Origin: Bradyrhizobium sp. STM 3843
Lineage (GTDB): Bacteria; Pseudomonadota; Alphaproteobacteria; Rhizobiales; Xanthobacteraceae
NCBI RefSeq assembly: GCF_000239815.1
Contig: NZ_CAFK01000037.1
Location: 1 to 60,063 of the forward strand
Direction of reading: 5' to 3'
DNA length: 60,063 nt
The position numbers were made by a program, and so were the translations under genes. The notes beneath the pieces were generated by a model, which ran no database searches, was not told the DNA's origin, and was given only the letters and a program-made list of their open reading frames with translations. Below are positions 17,945 to 26,702 of the stretch, piece by piece; within the stretch, counting starts at the first letter, position 1, and each line of letters starts with the position of its first letter.

Positions 17945-18778
17945 ATGGCTGTCGCAATCATATTGCTGCTGATTGCAGTTGCCTCGGTGCTGTTTCACCT
18001 CTTGAGCCCGTGGTGGTGGACGCCGCTTGCCTCAAACTGGGGCTACATCGACGACACCATCACCCTGACGTTCTGGATCACCGGAGCGGTGTTCTCCGCG
18101 GTCGTCTTGTTCACGGCCTATTGTGTGTTCCGCTTTCGTCACAAGGAGGGACAGAGGGCCGAATACAATCCCGAAAACAAGAAGCTCGAATCCTGGCTCA
18201 CCGTCGCGACAGCGGTCGGCGTTGCCGCCATGTTGGCACCCGGGCTCGTTGTCTGGCACCAGTTCGTTACGGTTCCGGCCGGCGCGACCGAAATCGAGGT
18301 CATGGGACAGCAGTGGCAATGGAGCTATCGGCTGCCCGGCAAGGACGGTCGGCTCGGGACATCGGATGCTCGCCTCATCAGTCCCGAAAATCCGATGGGA
18401 TTGCGTCCTGACGATCCAAACGGACAAGACGACATTGTCGTTCAAAACGATGACTTGCACCTTCCGGTCGGGAAACCGGTGAAGGTGCTGCTTCGCTCGA
18501 TCGACGTCCTGCATGATTTCTATGTGCCCGAGTTCCGAGCAAAGATGGACATGATACCGGGCTCAGTGACCTACTACTGGTTCACGCCCACGCGCGCCGG
18601 AACGTTCGATGTGCTCTGCGCTGAGCTCTGCGGGGTTGCCCATGCGCAAATGCGGAGCAAGGTCATCGTCGAGGAAGAGAAAGACTATCACGCCTGGCTT
18701 GAGAAGCAGCGGACGTTCGCCGAGTTGTCGGGGCGGGGCAACGTCGCGAAAGCCGCTTATAAAACTGAGAGCGAGTGA
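17945..18778 (+). CDS. coxM: Alternative cytochrome c oxidase subunit II
   Basis: The subunit accepts electrons from cytochrome c at its CuA centre and passes them to subunit I. ATG at 17945 follows AAGGAGG by 7 bases. About three hydrophobic segments lie in the first 105 residues, before a periplasmic cupredoxin domain. The CuA ligands are all present in CAELCGVAHAQM near residues 225-236 (C-x-E-x-C-x3-H-x2-M), and the aromatic QQWQWSYR patch for electron entry is seen near residue 120. No fused cytochrome c domain. First gene of the coxMNOP order described in Bradyrhizobium japonicum. Confidence 0.93.
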   Translation: MAVAIILLLIAVASVLFHLLSPWWWTPLASNWGYIDDTITLTFWITGAVFSAVVLFTAYCVFRFRHKEGQRAEYNPENKKLESWLTVATAVGVAAMLAPGLVVWHQFVTVPAGATEIEVMGQQWQWSYRLPGKDGRLGTSDARLISPENPMGLRPDDPNGQDDIVVQNDDLHLPVGKPVKVLLRSIDVLHDFYVPEFRAKMDMIPGSVTYYWFTPTRAGTFDVLCAELCGVAHAQMRSKVIVEEEKDYHAWLEKQRTFAELSGRGNVAKAAYKTESE

Positions 18779-18850
18779 AGATCGACGAGGAGACGCCTGT
18801 CATCGTCAGGCGGACTCTTTGCCAAAGAGAGGACCAAGGAGGTTATTCCC

Positions 18851-20626
18851 ATGGTCGATATCCCGTTGGACACCGTCGCAGGCATCCCACCTGCTGAAGT
18901 GGGTGAGGTCGAGCTTTATCATCCGCGAAGCTGGTGGACGAGATACGTCTTTTCTCAGGACGCCAAGGTTATCGCTGTGCAGTACTCGATCACGGCGATG
19001 GCGATCGGAATGGTCGCGCTGGTGCTGTCCTGGCTGATGCGGCTGCAACTCGGATTCCCCGGCACGTTTTCATTCATCGATGCGAACCAGTATCTTCAGT
19101 TTATCACCATGCACGGCATGATCATGGTGGTCTATCTTCTCACCGCGCTGTTTCTGGGAGGTTTCGGCAACTACCTGATCCCGCTGATGGTCGGCGCCCG
19201 CGACATGGTGTTCCCCTATGTGAACATGCTGAGCTACTGGATCTACTTGCTTGCCGTCCTGGTGCTGGTCTCGACCTTCTTCATGCCCGGCGGGCCCACC
19301 GGCGCCGGCTGGACGCTGTACCCGCCACAGGCGATTCTTTCCGGTACCCCCGGGCAGGATTGGGGTATCATTCTCATGCTGGCTTCCCTGATCCTGTTTA
19401 TCATCGGCTTCACCATGGGCGGCCTGAACTACGTGGTGACGGTGCTGCAGGGTCGCACGCGCGGCATGACGCTGATGCGCATGCCTTTGACGGTGTGGGG
19501 GATCTTCACGGCCACGGTCATGGCGCTGCTGGCCTTCCCGGCGCTGTTCGTCGCCTCGGTCATGCTGCTGCTGGACCGTCTTTTGGAAACCAGCTTCTTC
19601 ATGCCGACGCTGGTTGAGATGGGCGAGCTGAAGCAGTATAGCGGCGGCAGCCCGATCCTGTTCCAGCACCTCTTCTGGTTTTTCGGCCATCCCGAAGTCT
19701 ACATCGTTGCCTTGCCGGCCTTCGGCATCATTTCCGATCTGATCAGCGTCCACGCCCGAAAGAACATCTTCGGCTATCGCATGATGGTGTGGGCCATCGT
19801 TGGGATCGGTGCCCTCAGCTTCGTGGTGTGGGCGCACCACATGTATGTGAGCGGCATGAACCCGTATTTCGGGTTCTTCTTCGCCACGACCACGCTCATC
19901 ATCGCTATCCCGACCGCGATCAAGGTCTACAACTGGGTGCTGACCCTTTGGCGTGGTGACATTCATCTCACCATCCCGATGCTGTTCGCGCTGGCGTTCA
20001 TCATCACCTTCGTGAACGGCGGCCTCACCGGCCTGTTTCTTGGCAACGTGGTCGTGGACGTTCCGTTGTCCGACACGATGTTCGTTGTCGCCCATTTTCA
20101 CATGGTGATGGGTATTGCGCCGATCATGGCCGTATTCGGCGGCATCTATCATTGGTATCCGAAAGTCACCGGACGGATGCTCAATGAGGCGCTTGGACGA
20201 TTCCACTTCTGGGTCTCGTTCCTCGGGGCCTATGCGATTTTCTTCCCCATGCACTATCTGGGCCTCTTGGGTATGCCCCGCCGCTATCATGACATCGGCG
20301 AAACAGCCTTCGTTCCGGCGTCGGCGCATGACCTCAATGCGTTCATGAGCGTGGCGGCCCTGATCGTCGGCTTTGCCCAGCTCGTGTTCCTGTTCAATCT
20401 GGTTTGGAGCCTGTTCAAGGGCAAAGAGGCAGGCGGCAATCCTTGGGGAGCCGCGTCGCTGGAATGGCAAACTCCCGAAACGCCGCCGGCGCACGGCAAC
20501 TGGGGCAAGGAGCTCCCGATTGTCTATCGCTGGGCCTACGACTACAGCGTCCCCGGCGCGCCTCAGGATTTCGTGCCGCAAAATGAGCCGCCGGCCGGAT
20601 GGTCGGCGCGGGGGGCCCACCCGTGA
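18851..20626 (+). CDS. coxN: Alternative cytochrome c oxidase subunit I
   Basis: The catalytic heme-copper subunit of an aa3-type oxidase in the cytoplasmic membrane. A 591-residue protein with about twelve membrane helices. Visible ligands: the heme a His in ITMHGMIMVVY; the CuB site GHPEVYIVALP (His with the cross-linked Tyr and the Glu of the D channel) and WAHHMYVSGM; and the heme a3/a pair VVAHFHMVMG. The Glu in GHPEV places it in the A1 group of heme-copper oxidases. It follows coxM by 72 bases and overlaps the coxO start. Confidence 0.96.
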   Translation: MVDIPLDTVAGIPPAEVGEVELYHPRSWWTRYVFSQDAKVIAVQYSITAMAIGMVALVLSWLMRLQLGFPGTFSFIDANQYLQFITMHGMIMVVYLLTALFLGGFGNYLIPLMVGARDMVFPYVNMLSYWIYLLAVLVLVSTFFMPGGPTGAGWTLYPPQAILSGTPGQDWGIILMLASLILFIIGFTMGGLNYVVTVLQGRTRGMTLMRMPLTVWGIFTATVMALLAFPALFVASVMLLLDRLLETSFFMPTLVEMGELKQYSGGSPILFQHLFWFFGHPEVYIVALPAFGIISDLISVHARKNIFGYRMMVWAIVGIGALSFVVWAHHMYVSGMNPYFGFFFATTTLIIAIPTAIKVYNWVLTLWRGDIHLTIPMLFALAFIITFVNGGLTGLFLGNVVVDVPLSDTMFVVAHFHMVMGIAPIMAVFGGIYHWYPKVTGRMLNEALGRFHFWVSFLGAYAIFFPMHYLGLLGMPRRYHDIGETAFVPASAHDLNAFMSVAALIVGFAQLVFLFNLVWSLFKGKEAGGNPWGAASLEWQTPETPPAHGNWGKELPIVYRWAYDYSVPGAPQDFVPQNEPPAGWSARGAHP

Positions 20627-21327
20627 GCGCCATTATCCTGTTCATGGCTGGATTGGCGGCTATCGCGGGGTGGTGGCTCTCGCAACAGCGGCTGACAGCC
20701 AAGCCATGGCTGGAGCAAGGAGTGATGGTCGATCTTCGCGAGGCAGGCACTGCATCGCCGCCCGCCGCGAAGATCGGATTGGGCGTCTTTCTCGCGGTCG
20801 TCGGTTCGTTGTTCGCACTCTTCATCAGCGCTTACTCGATGCGCATGACCATGGCGGACTGGCGGGCGCTGCCGATGCCGAGGCTGCTGTGGTTCAACAC
20901 GGCCGTCCTGGTCCTGAGCAGTGTGGCGCTGCAATGGACATACATGGCGGCGCGCCGGGACGACATTGGCGGCGTCATCTTCGGTCTATGCGCAGGCGGT
21001 GCATCCGCCATTACTTTCCTGATTGGGCAGCTCCTGGCGTGGCGCCAGCTGAGCGCTGCGGGGTATTTCCTCGCGTCCAATCCAGCCAACTCGTTCTTCT
21101 ACCTGATCACGGCTGTGCACGGGTTGCATTTGATGGGCGGCCTGGTCGCCCTCGGCAGGACGACTGCCAAGGTGTGGCTTGGCGCGCCGGTGGCGCAGGT
21201 GCGCCTGAGCGTCGAGCTCTGCGCCATCTACTGGCACTTCCTGCTGCTGGTCTGGCTGGTTCTGCTCGGCCTGCTGACGGGCTGGACAGACAATGTCGTG
21301 GAGATTTGCAGCCAGTTGCTGAGCTAG
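20623..21327 (+). CDS. coxO: Alternative cytochrome c oxidase subunit III-type protein
   Basis: A 234-residue membrane protein of the subunit III family; the C-terminal half shows FYLITAVHGLHLMGGLVALG and CAIYWHFLLLVWLVLL. GTG at 20623 overlaps the coxN stop (GTGA), the usual coupling; an ATG at 20599 in the same frame would overlap coxN by 28 bases. In coxMNOP two separate subunit III-like proteins are made, and this is the first. A palindromic repeat separates it from coxP. Confidence 0.88.
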   Translation: MSAIILFMAGLAAIAGWWLSQQRLTAKPWLEQGVMVDLREAGTASPPAAKIGLGVFLAVVGSLFALFISAYSMRMTMADWRALPMPRLLWFNTAVLVLSSVALQWTYMAARRDDIGGVIFGLCAGGASAITFLIGQLLAWRQLSAAGYFLASNPANSFFYLITAVHGLHLMGGLVALGRTTAKVWLGAPVAQVRLSVELCAIYWHFLLLVWLVLLGLLTGWTDNVVEICSQLLS

Positions 21328-21455
21328 AGAATGATCCGGAAAAGTGGAAACCGGTTTTCCCTCGCGACAAACGCCGAAGGCGGATTGCGCGGAGATCATG
21401 CTCAAACAAAGAGATGAGGTCACGATCCAATTCCGTCTAATCGGATCGTGATCTC
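21327..21455. repeat. Rhizobiales-type palindromic repeat between coxO and coxP
   Basis: The first stem pairs GAGAATGATC (21327-21336) with GATCATGCTC (21394-21403), and inside it GGAAAA (21338-21343) pairs with TTTTCC (21355-21360). The second stem pairs GAGGTCACGATCC (21416-21428) with GGATCGTGATCTC (21443-21455). The sequence CCGGAAAAGTGGAAACCGG is, from memory, the core of a repeat found many times between genes in Rhizobiales. It begins at the last base of the coxO stop codon. Confidence 0.75.
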
Positions 21456-21472
21456 GAAAGGGCAAGGACGAG

Positions 21473-22195
21473 ATGGCAGAAACGGCGCTGATCAACAACC
21501 TGGAACCGCCGGCGCGGGCTGGAGGCTTGCAAGGCATCGTCGCCGACTGGTCCTCGGATCAGCGCGCCTTCAAGAACGTGTCCTGGGGGAAGGCCATGAT
21601 GTGGATCTTCCTCCTCAGCGACACCTTCATTTTCAGTTGTTTTCTGCTGTCGTACATGACGGCGCGAATGTCCACGACGGTGCCGTGGCCCAATCCCAGC
21701 GAGGTCTTTGCGCTGAGGATCGGAGGCAGGGAAATTCCGCTCATCCTCATCGCCATCATGACCTTCATCCTGATCAGCAGCAGCGGCACCATGGCGATGG
21801 CCGTCAACTTCGGCTATCGCCGCGATCGCGTGAAGACTGCAGCCTTGATGTTTGTCACGGCGGCATTCGGCGCAACGTTCGTCGGAATGCAAGCTTTCGA
21901 ATGGACCAAGCTGATCATGGAAGGCGTCCGGCCGTGGGGCAACCCCTGGGGGGCGGCGCAGTTTGGTTCGAGCTTCTTCATGATCACGGGCTTCCATGGC
22001 ACGCACGTGACGATCGGCGTGATCTTCCTGATCGCCATCGCGCGAAAGGTTCTGCGAGGGGACTTCGATGTCGGAAGGCGCGGCTTTTTCACCAGCCGGA
22101 AGGGGCATTACGAGATCGTCGAAATCACCGGCCTCTACTGGCACTTCGTCGATCTGGTGTGGGTGTTCATCTTTGCGCTTTTCTATCTCTGGTGA
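21473..22195 (+). CDS. coxP: Alternative cytochrome c oxidase second subunit III-type protein
   Basis: A 240-residue protein of the heme-copper oxidase subunit III family with about five membrane helices. Diagnostic segments are GKAMMWIFLLSDTFIFSCF, FVGMQAFEW, TGFHGTHVTIGVIFL and the C-terminal EITGLYWHFVDLVWVF. It fits the classical subunit III better than coxO does. The 145-base gap before it holds the repeat; 9 bases separate it from the subunit IV gene. Confidence 0.92.
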   Translation: MAETALINNLEPPARAGGLQGIVADWSSDQRAFKNVSWGKAMMWIFLLSDTFIFSCFLLSYMTARMSTTVPWPNPSEVFALRIGGREIPLILIAIMTFILISSSGTMAMAVNFGYRRDRVKTAALMFVTAAFGATFVGMQAFEWTKLIMEGVRPWGNPWGAAQFGSSFFMITGFHGTHVTIGVIFLIAIARKVLRGDFDVGRRGFFTSRKGHYEIVEITGLYWHFVDLVWVFIFALFYLW

Positions 22196-22204
22196 GGTCG
22201 CAGC

Positions 22205-22606
22205 ATGACAAACATCGCGGTACATCCGGAAGCGCAGCAACATTCGCTGCAGGATCACGGGCATCATGCGGTCGCATCAGGAGCCGCGCATGCAGAGGGC
22301 CAGCAGCATCCGATCAAGCTTTATCTCGTGGTCTGGGGATGGTTGTTCGTCCTCAGCACCTGCTCGTACCTTGTCGACTATTTCGGCCTCCAGGGTCATC
22401 TCAGATGGTCACTGATCCTGCTGTTCATGGTGTTGAAGGCTGGCCTGATCGTCGCGGTCTTCATGCACATGGCCTGGGAGCGGCTCGCTTTGGCCTACGC
22501 GATCCTGCTGCCACCGACGGTGCTGCTGGTATTCGTCGCGATCATGGTGTTCGAATCCGACTACACGCATCTGCTCCGGATGATATTTTTCGCGCAGGCG
22601 ACATAG
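22205..22606 (+). CDS. Cytochrome c oxidase subunit IV-type protein
   Basis: A 133-residue protein with a His/Ala-rich soluble N-terminus (about residues 1-35, many His) and three membrane helices. The pattern LFMVLKAGLIVAVFMHMAWE is typical of bacterial subunit IV (COX4/CyoD-like). It ends the oxidase operon. The His-rich tail could bind copper, but that is speculation. Confidence 0.88.
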   Translation: MTNIAVHPEAQQHSLQDHGHHAVASGAAHAEGQQHPIKLYLVVWGWLFVLSTCSYLVDYFGLQGHLRWSLILLFMVLKAGLIVAVFMHMAWERLALAYAILLPPTVLLVFVAIMVFESDYTHLLRMIFFAQAT

Positions 22607-22639
22607 CCGCGGTTGCTTGGTAGCAGGACGGATGACGCC

Positions 22640-22945
22640 GGCTGGTCGCACCGCCGCCAGCCTCGATTGAGGGCTGTCCGAGACTGATCTGGTACGGCTG
22701 AACGTCTTGGCTCAAATGGAAGGCCTTACCTAAAATATGGAGTCGCGGGCTGCCGGCAGGGCTCGGCTGAGCCCACGTGCTGCATGAGGCGATCGTGCGC
22801 GTTCTCAACGGATCGCGCGTCTGGCCGTTCGGCGTCCCGATTCTGGCAGTCCTGTCGGGAGTGACGCGCAGCATCCGCGACGATTATCGGCGGCGGGTTC
22901 GTCACGAGCCGCGGCTGGGCACCATCAGCGGCACTGATCGCGCCC
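22640..22945 (+). pseudogene. Decayed copy of the sigma-like gene
   Basis: The sequence aligns by eye with 15525-15795 at high identity, for example GCTGCATGAGGCGATCGTGC and GGCGGCGGGTTCGTCACGAG in both. The copy has lost its frame: an insertion near 22718-22735, and TGA where the intact gene encodes Trp in GLGWADVLHE. At about 22915 it jumps to sequence matching 16318-16337 (CACCATCAGCGGCACTGAT), the end of the small coupled gene, so about 500 bases between them are missing. Confidence 0.85.
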
Positions 22946-23150
22946 GGCAAGGGGCGATGGACGAGCTCGGAGTTCTGGCAGCGTGCAAGTCCGGATCTCG
23001 CCTTGCGGCCGCGGTGGTCGCGCAGTGTCGGGTCATCTGCTTCGGAACCTCCCTTCTCTGTTATGATTGCTCTCGCGAATGTGCGCGGCATACGCGCGCT
23101 TAGTGCCTAGATTCAAATCCAGATCACTGGAACGACCTGGAGCATGAATC

Positions 23151-23441
23151 ATGAGGCTGTTGTTCCTTTCTTGCTTCACCCTTTGTTTCGTCCTTTCTGC
23201 TACCGCCGCCTCTGCCCGCGGCGGCATGGGATCAATAGGGCCGCACATGTCGATGGGTGGTGGCGCACTCGGTACGAGCGCCGCGACGCCAGGAACGAAT
23301 TCACTCGGCACGGCGCTGCCGTCCTCCGGCGTAGGCGGGCATACCATGAAAGGTCCGGCACTCGGGACCGATGCCGCAATCGATCAGGAAGATGCGCGAC
23401 TGCAAAAGATGCTGGAGGGATCGATCTGCCGGGGGTGTTGA
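23151..23441 (+). CDS. Small secreted Gly/Met-rich protein
   Basis: A 96-residue protein with a signal peptide (about residues 1-22, ending TAASA). The mature region is rich in Gly, Met, Ser and Thr with repeated GG and ALGT motifs. It ends in a Cys pair (SICRGC). Not recognised; it may bind metal through the two Cys. Isolated in a region with much broken sequence. Confidence 0.6.
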   Translation: MRLLFLSCFTLCFVLSATAASARGGMGSIGPHMSMGGGALGTSAATPGTNSLGTALPSSGVGGHTMKGPALGTDAAIDQEDARLQKMLEGSICRGC

Positions 23442-23595
23442 GGCTCGCGGGGCGTTCGCGTTTGCCCGCTTCGCTTCATTCAGCCGCTGAGATTGTTACG
23501 CTTCAACAACATTACGTGTGCTCTACCGGGTTTAGAACATCAAGTCGTGAAGAACGCGCGTTGGCCACCAACTACGTGAGAAAGGATTCGCCATA

Positions 23596-23877
23596 ATGAC
23601 AACGAGATTATTGATTGCCGCGTTCGTGACCGCGGGGCTGGCGCTTCCACCATTTTCCGCTGAAGCGAAGAGGTCCAGGCACCTCAGGCATTACGTCTCG
23701 ACCGTGCAATTCCATCGGACCCAGGGATTGTCGGCACCGCAACCCAGGACCTATGGGACATCCGGAACATCGATCGGAACTGTCACCGCCCCCTCAGTGG
23801 GCTCCTATTATTGGCCGTCGGTTGGCGTGACAAACGCGGTGCCGACCTGGAGCAATACCAATCCTCCTGTCCGGTAA
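23596..23877 (+). CDS. Small secreted protein
   Basis: A 93-residue protein with a signal peptide cut near FSAEA, followed by a basic cluster (KRSRHLRHY) and then Ser, Thr, Gly, Pro-rich sequence. The signal peptide end and the basic cluster resemble those of the protein at 13341 (APFAAEAKHKTKHH). ATG at 23596 follows AGAAAGGA. Function unknown. Confidence 0.55.
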   Translation: MTTRLLIAAFVTAGLALPPFSAEAKRSRHLRHYVSTVQFHRTQGLSAPQPRTYGTSGTSIGTVTAPSVGSYYWPSVGVTNAVPTWSNTNPPVR

Positions 23878-24105
23878 GGGAGTTGCCAAGGCAGCGGGAT
23901 CGTTGCGAACGTAACATCGAAAACGCGCGGAAACCCTCACGATGACCCCCCCTTGCGTTGCTTCTTCGCGTTCAGGCTCGGATGTCGCTGGACCACCAGG
24001 CCCGTTAGTACCTGGGACGCGCCGAGTCGTCGGGCGCGTCCTGTGGCCGTGGCTCAGCGCGCGCTCTGACGCCAACTTTACCATACTGCACGCTGGTCAA
24101 TTTTC

Positions 24106-24249
24106 GGATCGATCGGCGGCATTTCAAGTGATGCTCTCGCCATCATTGTCGCGGAGATTCCGCCGGGCCACGGAATGGAATTCGGTCTGATACTGCCCGG
24201 AACCACACCTGAGGAAGAGGCGAGCTGGCTCAAGGAGCATAGGCGTTGA
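24106..24249 (+). pseudogene. Fragment of a hypothetical gene, 3' end only
   Basis: An in-frame stretch of 47 codons, DALAIIVAEIPPGHGMEFGL then EEEASWLKEHRR and stop, reads like the end of a real protein but has no start codon; a stop lies at 24068. The rest of 23878-24314 holds no gene I can support. Confidence 0.35.
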
Positions 24250-24314
24250 ATCTCCGGTAGGTTTTTGAATCCAGCCGGTTACGCAGCCGATTGGATCCGC
24301 CCCCAGGAGGCACG

Positions 24315-24521
24315 ATGGCTGGATTGCGCAAAAAGCGGCAAGAGTGGAGCTGGTGGCACCTGCTCTTGCTCGTTCAATTTATCGCGGTCCTCTGGCCGCC
24401 CTTCTACAACAGGGCGGAGCCCGCTTTGATCGGCACGCCGTTCTTCTATTGGTATCAGCTGTCTTGGGTGGTCATCGGCGCTGTTCTCACCGCGATCGTC
24501 CACTTTGCGACTGACGAGTAG
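24315..24521 (+). CDS. DUF3311 small membrane protein
   Basis: A 68-residue protein with two membrane helices: WHLLLLVQFIAVLWPPFYNR and YQLSWVVIGAVLTAIVHF. This pattern is DUF3311, a small partner normally encoded directly before a sodium:solute symporter. AGGAGG sits 5 bases before ATG 24315. The symporter that follows is truncated and fused to foreign sequence, so this protein has probably lost its partner. Confidence 0.8.
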   Translation: MAGLRKKRQEWSWWHLLLLVQFIAVLWPPFYNRAEPALIGTPFFYWYQLSWVVIGAVLTAIVHFATDE

Positions 24522-24574
24522 CGGTCTGGCACGGCTGAACCCGGAGCCCTCATTAGAACCAGCAGGAAACCGTT

Positions 24575-25501
24575 GTGTCGGAAGTCAACTGGATTGCTCT
24601 CAGCGTCTTCGCATTGTTATTTGGCTTAGTCACTTGGTTAGGCTTTGCTGCGGCCAGGTGGCGAAAAGGCGATCTCGACTTACTGCATGAATGGGGGCTC
24701 GGCGGCCGACGTTTCGGTGCGGTCATCACCTGGTTTCTCATAGGCGGTGATATCTACACCGCCTACACTTTCATTGCCGTTCCCTCGCTCGCCTTTGGCG
24801 CCGGGGCCATCGCTTTGTTCGCGGTTCCGTTTACGATAGTCGCCTATCCAATCTTCTTCCTGGTGTTCCCGCGTCTCTGGCATGTCTGTCACAAGCACAA
24901 CTATATCACCGCCGGTGACTTCGTGCGCGGCCGCTTTGGGAATCGTTGGCTGGGTATCAAGATTGCGGACGGGAATGGAAACGAATTGCCACGAGACGGC
25001 GTGTCGGTCGGGCGGCTCATGGTCCGGGGTCCCTGGGTTACGAGCGGCTATTTCCGCGACGAAGTCCATTGTTGGAAGACGGATGGTTCAACACTGGGGA
25101 TCTGGCCGTCATGGACGACGACCATCACATTCGTCTGACGGACCGAGCCAAGGACGTGATCAAGTCTGGTGGTGAATGGATCAGTTCCATTGATGTAGAG
25201 AATCTCACGGTTAGCTGCCCCGGCGTTGCAGATGCTGCGTTGATCGGAATTCCTCACCCGCAATGGGAAGAGCGACCGCTGCTTCTGATCGTCCCCCGCT
25301 GCATCCAACCCCGCCACGGCAGCGTCTATATACGCTTTTCTCCAAGGCAAGATTGCGAAATGGTGGCTTCCCGATGACATCATTTTCGTCGAAGCGCTCG
25401 TCTATCGTGCCACGGGTAAGGTGCAGAAAATGGAGCTGCGTCGTCGCTACGCTCGGCACTACTTGGCTCGGAAGCCCGTTATGCCTTCGAGCGAGAAGTA
25501 G
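24575..25501 (+). pseudogene. Fused pseudogene: sodium:solute symporter head and acyl-CoA ligase tail
   Basis: From GTG 24575 the first about 127 codons match the N-terminus of a sodium:solute symporter (WGLGGRRFGAVITWFLIGGD, then [16 protein letters not shown]). At about 24956 the frame continues without a break into the C-terminal part of an AMP-forming acyl-CoA ligase ([19 protein letters not shown]). A frameshift near 25060 leads to [13 protein letters not shown] and [19 protein letters not shown]; a second shift near 25290 returns to the first frame ([32 protein letters not shown]) and ends at 25501. Both parents are incomplete, so an ancient deletion joined them and decay followed. Confidence 0.82.
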
Positions 25502-25594
25502 CAGACCGAATAGCAATCGGAGGGACCGGCTCGCTAAAAGCACCAGTGCGGAACGTCGCGGAACAGCCTGAGATCCGAGCCCTAAGGAGAAAAG

Positions 25595-25729
25595 ATGATA
25601 ACGCAGCTATCGGTTAATCACCTCGTCTACAGCACGACACGTTCGTTCGACGCAGTCGTCGTGGCGTTCGAGACCGTCGTGGGGACTCTCGAAAGATGTT
25701 GGTTGGGCTTCAATTCCGGCAGCAGTTAG
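25595..25729 (+). pseudogene. Short fragment, possibly DUF302-like
   Basis: An ATG after AAGGAGAAAAG opens 44 codons (MITQLSVNHLVYSTTRSFDA) and then stops; a second frame downstream reads EFDLGRFGHGLQ. The start resembles the beginning of DUF302 proteins, but the match is weak and the reading is broken. It could also be an unrelated short gene. Confidence 0.3.
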
Positions 25730-25772
25730 GTGGAATCATCGAATTCGATCTTGGCCGTTTCGGACATGGGCT

Positions 25773-26702
25773 TCAAGGAACTGTGATCGGCCGGGCAACG
25801 GGCGCGGCGCGCTGAATAATGAGGTTGGCTTCGTCCATACCGCTGGCGCCGACGCTAAGCTCGTGAGCAAAAAAATCTGTCGGCGCTTCGCCTACCAGGT
25901 CGTGGAATTCGTCGATAAGGTGCGCCTGATCGGTTAAACCACAGGCGTAGGCGGTCTGCGCCCAGGATCGGCTGCGGCGGCGTTCTGCGAGGATCTTCTG
26001 GAAACGAGCCAACCGCGCAAACCGCTTCGGACTCAGGCCAAAAGCAGCACTGAAGGCACGCGAAAGGTTGCGTGAACTGGTGCCAAGCCTCGCTGCAAGT
26101 GAACTCATCTGTATTGTTGGGTTTCTCCTGAGATAGCAAGCCGCGCGGTTAGCGAGGCTATCTGTATGGGGGCGAAGGTGTTGAAGCAGGAATGCCTGGA
26201 CACCGGCAACGCGCTCTTCGCTCGTCTGCGCCGTCGCGAGCATTTCATCGCACATTGCCACTTCCCAGGCCCTGAACAAATCGCTCAGATGAAGATCGGC
26301 GTTTGCGAGCTCCCTGATCGGAGCTTGGACTATGCGGCTCGCCGCGTCGGACCTAAGAGAAACGATGATAACGCCAAGCCCTCCGGTGGGGCGCAAGGTG
26401 ACGGCATGCGATTGAATGTGGGTCGCGCACTTCGCTGGCAGAATCTTGGCGCGTTGATGTATCTCGGCCGGTCGTCGATATTGACCAATTAGCTGAAGAG
26501 AGGTGCCGGGGGCGCACTTGATTGTAAGCGATTTTGCGAATCTCGCATTCGGAATATCGCAATCCCAGATTGCCTCGAGAATATCGGAAAGGGGCGGTGG
26601 TGAACGAAAACATCTTAAAATGCCAGTCTCCTCCTCCGCTGAGGCTTTTGCGCCGACGTCAATTGGATACTCAACGAAGTTCATGCGACCGTAGCGCTCC
26701 AC
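25773..26702 (-). CDS. AraC-family transcriptional regulator
   Basis: A 309-residue regulator. The first about 190 residues form a sensor domain with no recognisable ligand signature. Two helix-turn-helix units follow at about 205-290 (MSSLAARLGTSSRNLSRAFS, LSPKRFARLARFQKIL, then AYACGLTDQAHLIDEFHDLV). The frame opens at GTG 26702; ATG 26684 is an alternative. Its target is unclear because the neighbours on both sides are broken genes. Confidence 0.85.
   Translation of the reverse strand: MERYGRMNFVEYPIDVGAKASAEEETGILRCFRSPPPLSDILEAIWDCDIPNARFAKSLTIKCAPGTSLQLIGQYRRPAEIHQRAKILPAKCATHIQSHAVTLRPTGGLGVIIVSLRSDAASRIVQAPIRELANADLHLSDLFRAWEVAMCDEMLATAQTSEERVAGVQAFLLQHLRPHTDSLANRAACYLRRNPTIQMSSLAARLGTSSRNLSRAFSAAFGLSPKRFARLARFQKILAERRRSRSWAQTAYACGLTDQAHLIDEFHDLVGEAPTDFFAHELSVGASGMDEANLIIQRAAPVARPITVP

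Noticed and set aside
19070..20620. Minus-strand open frame of 516 codons opposite coxN
   Set aside because: Antisense to a clear oxidase subunit I with all metal ligands; the product has no recognisable domain and the composition of a shadow.
25595..25729. Intact small DUF302 gene
   Set aside because: The frame stops after 44 codons and the match to the family is weak, so it is listed only as a possible fragment.
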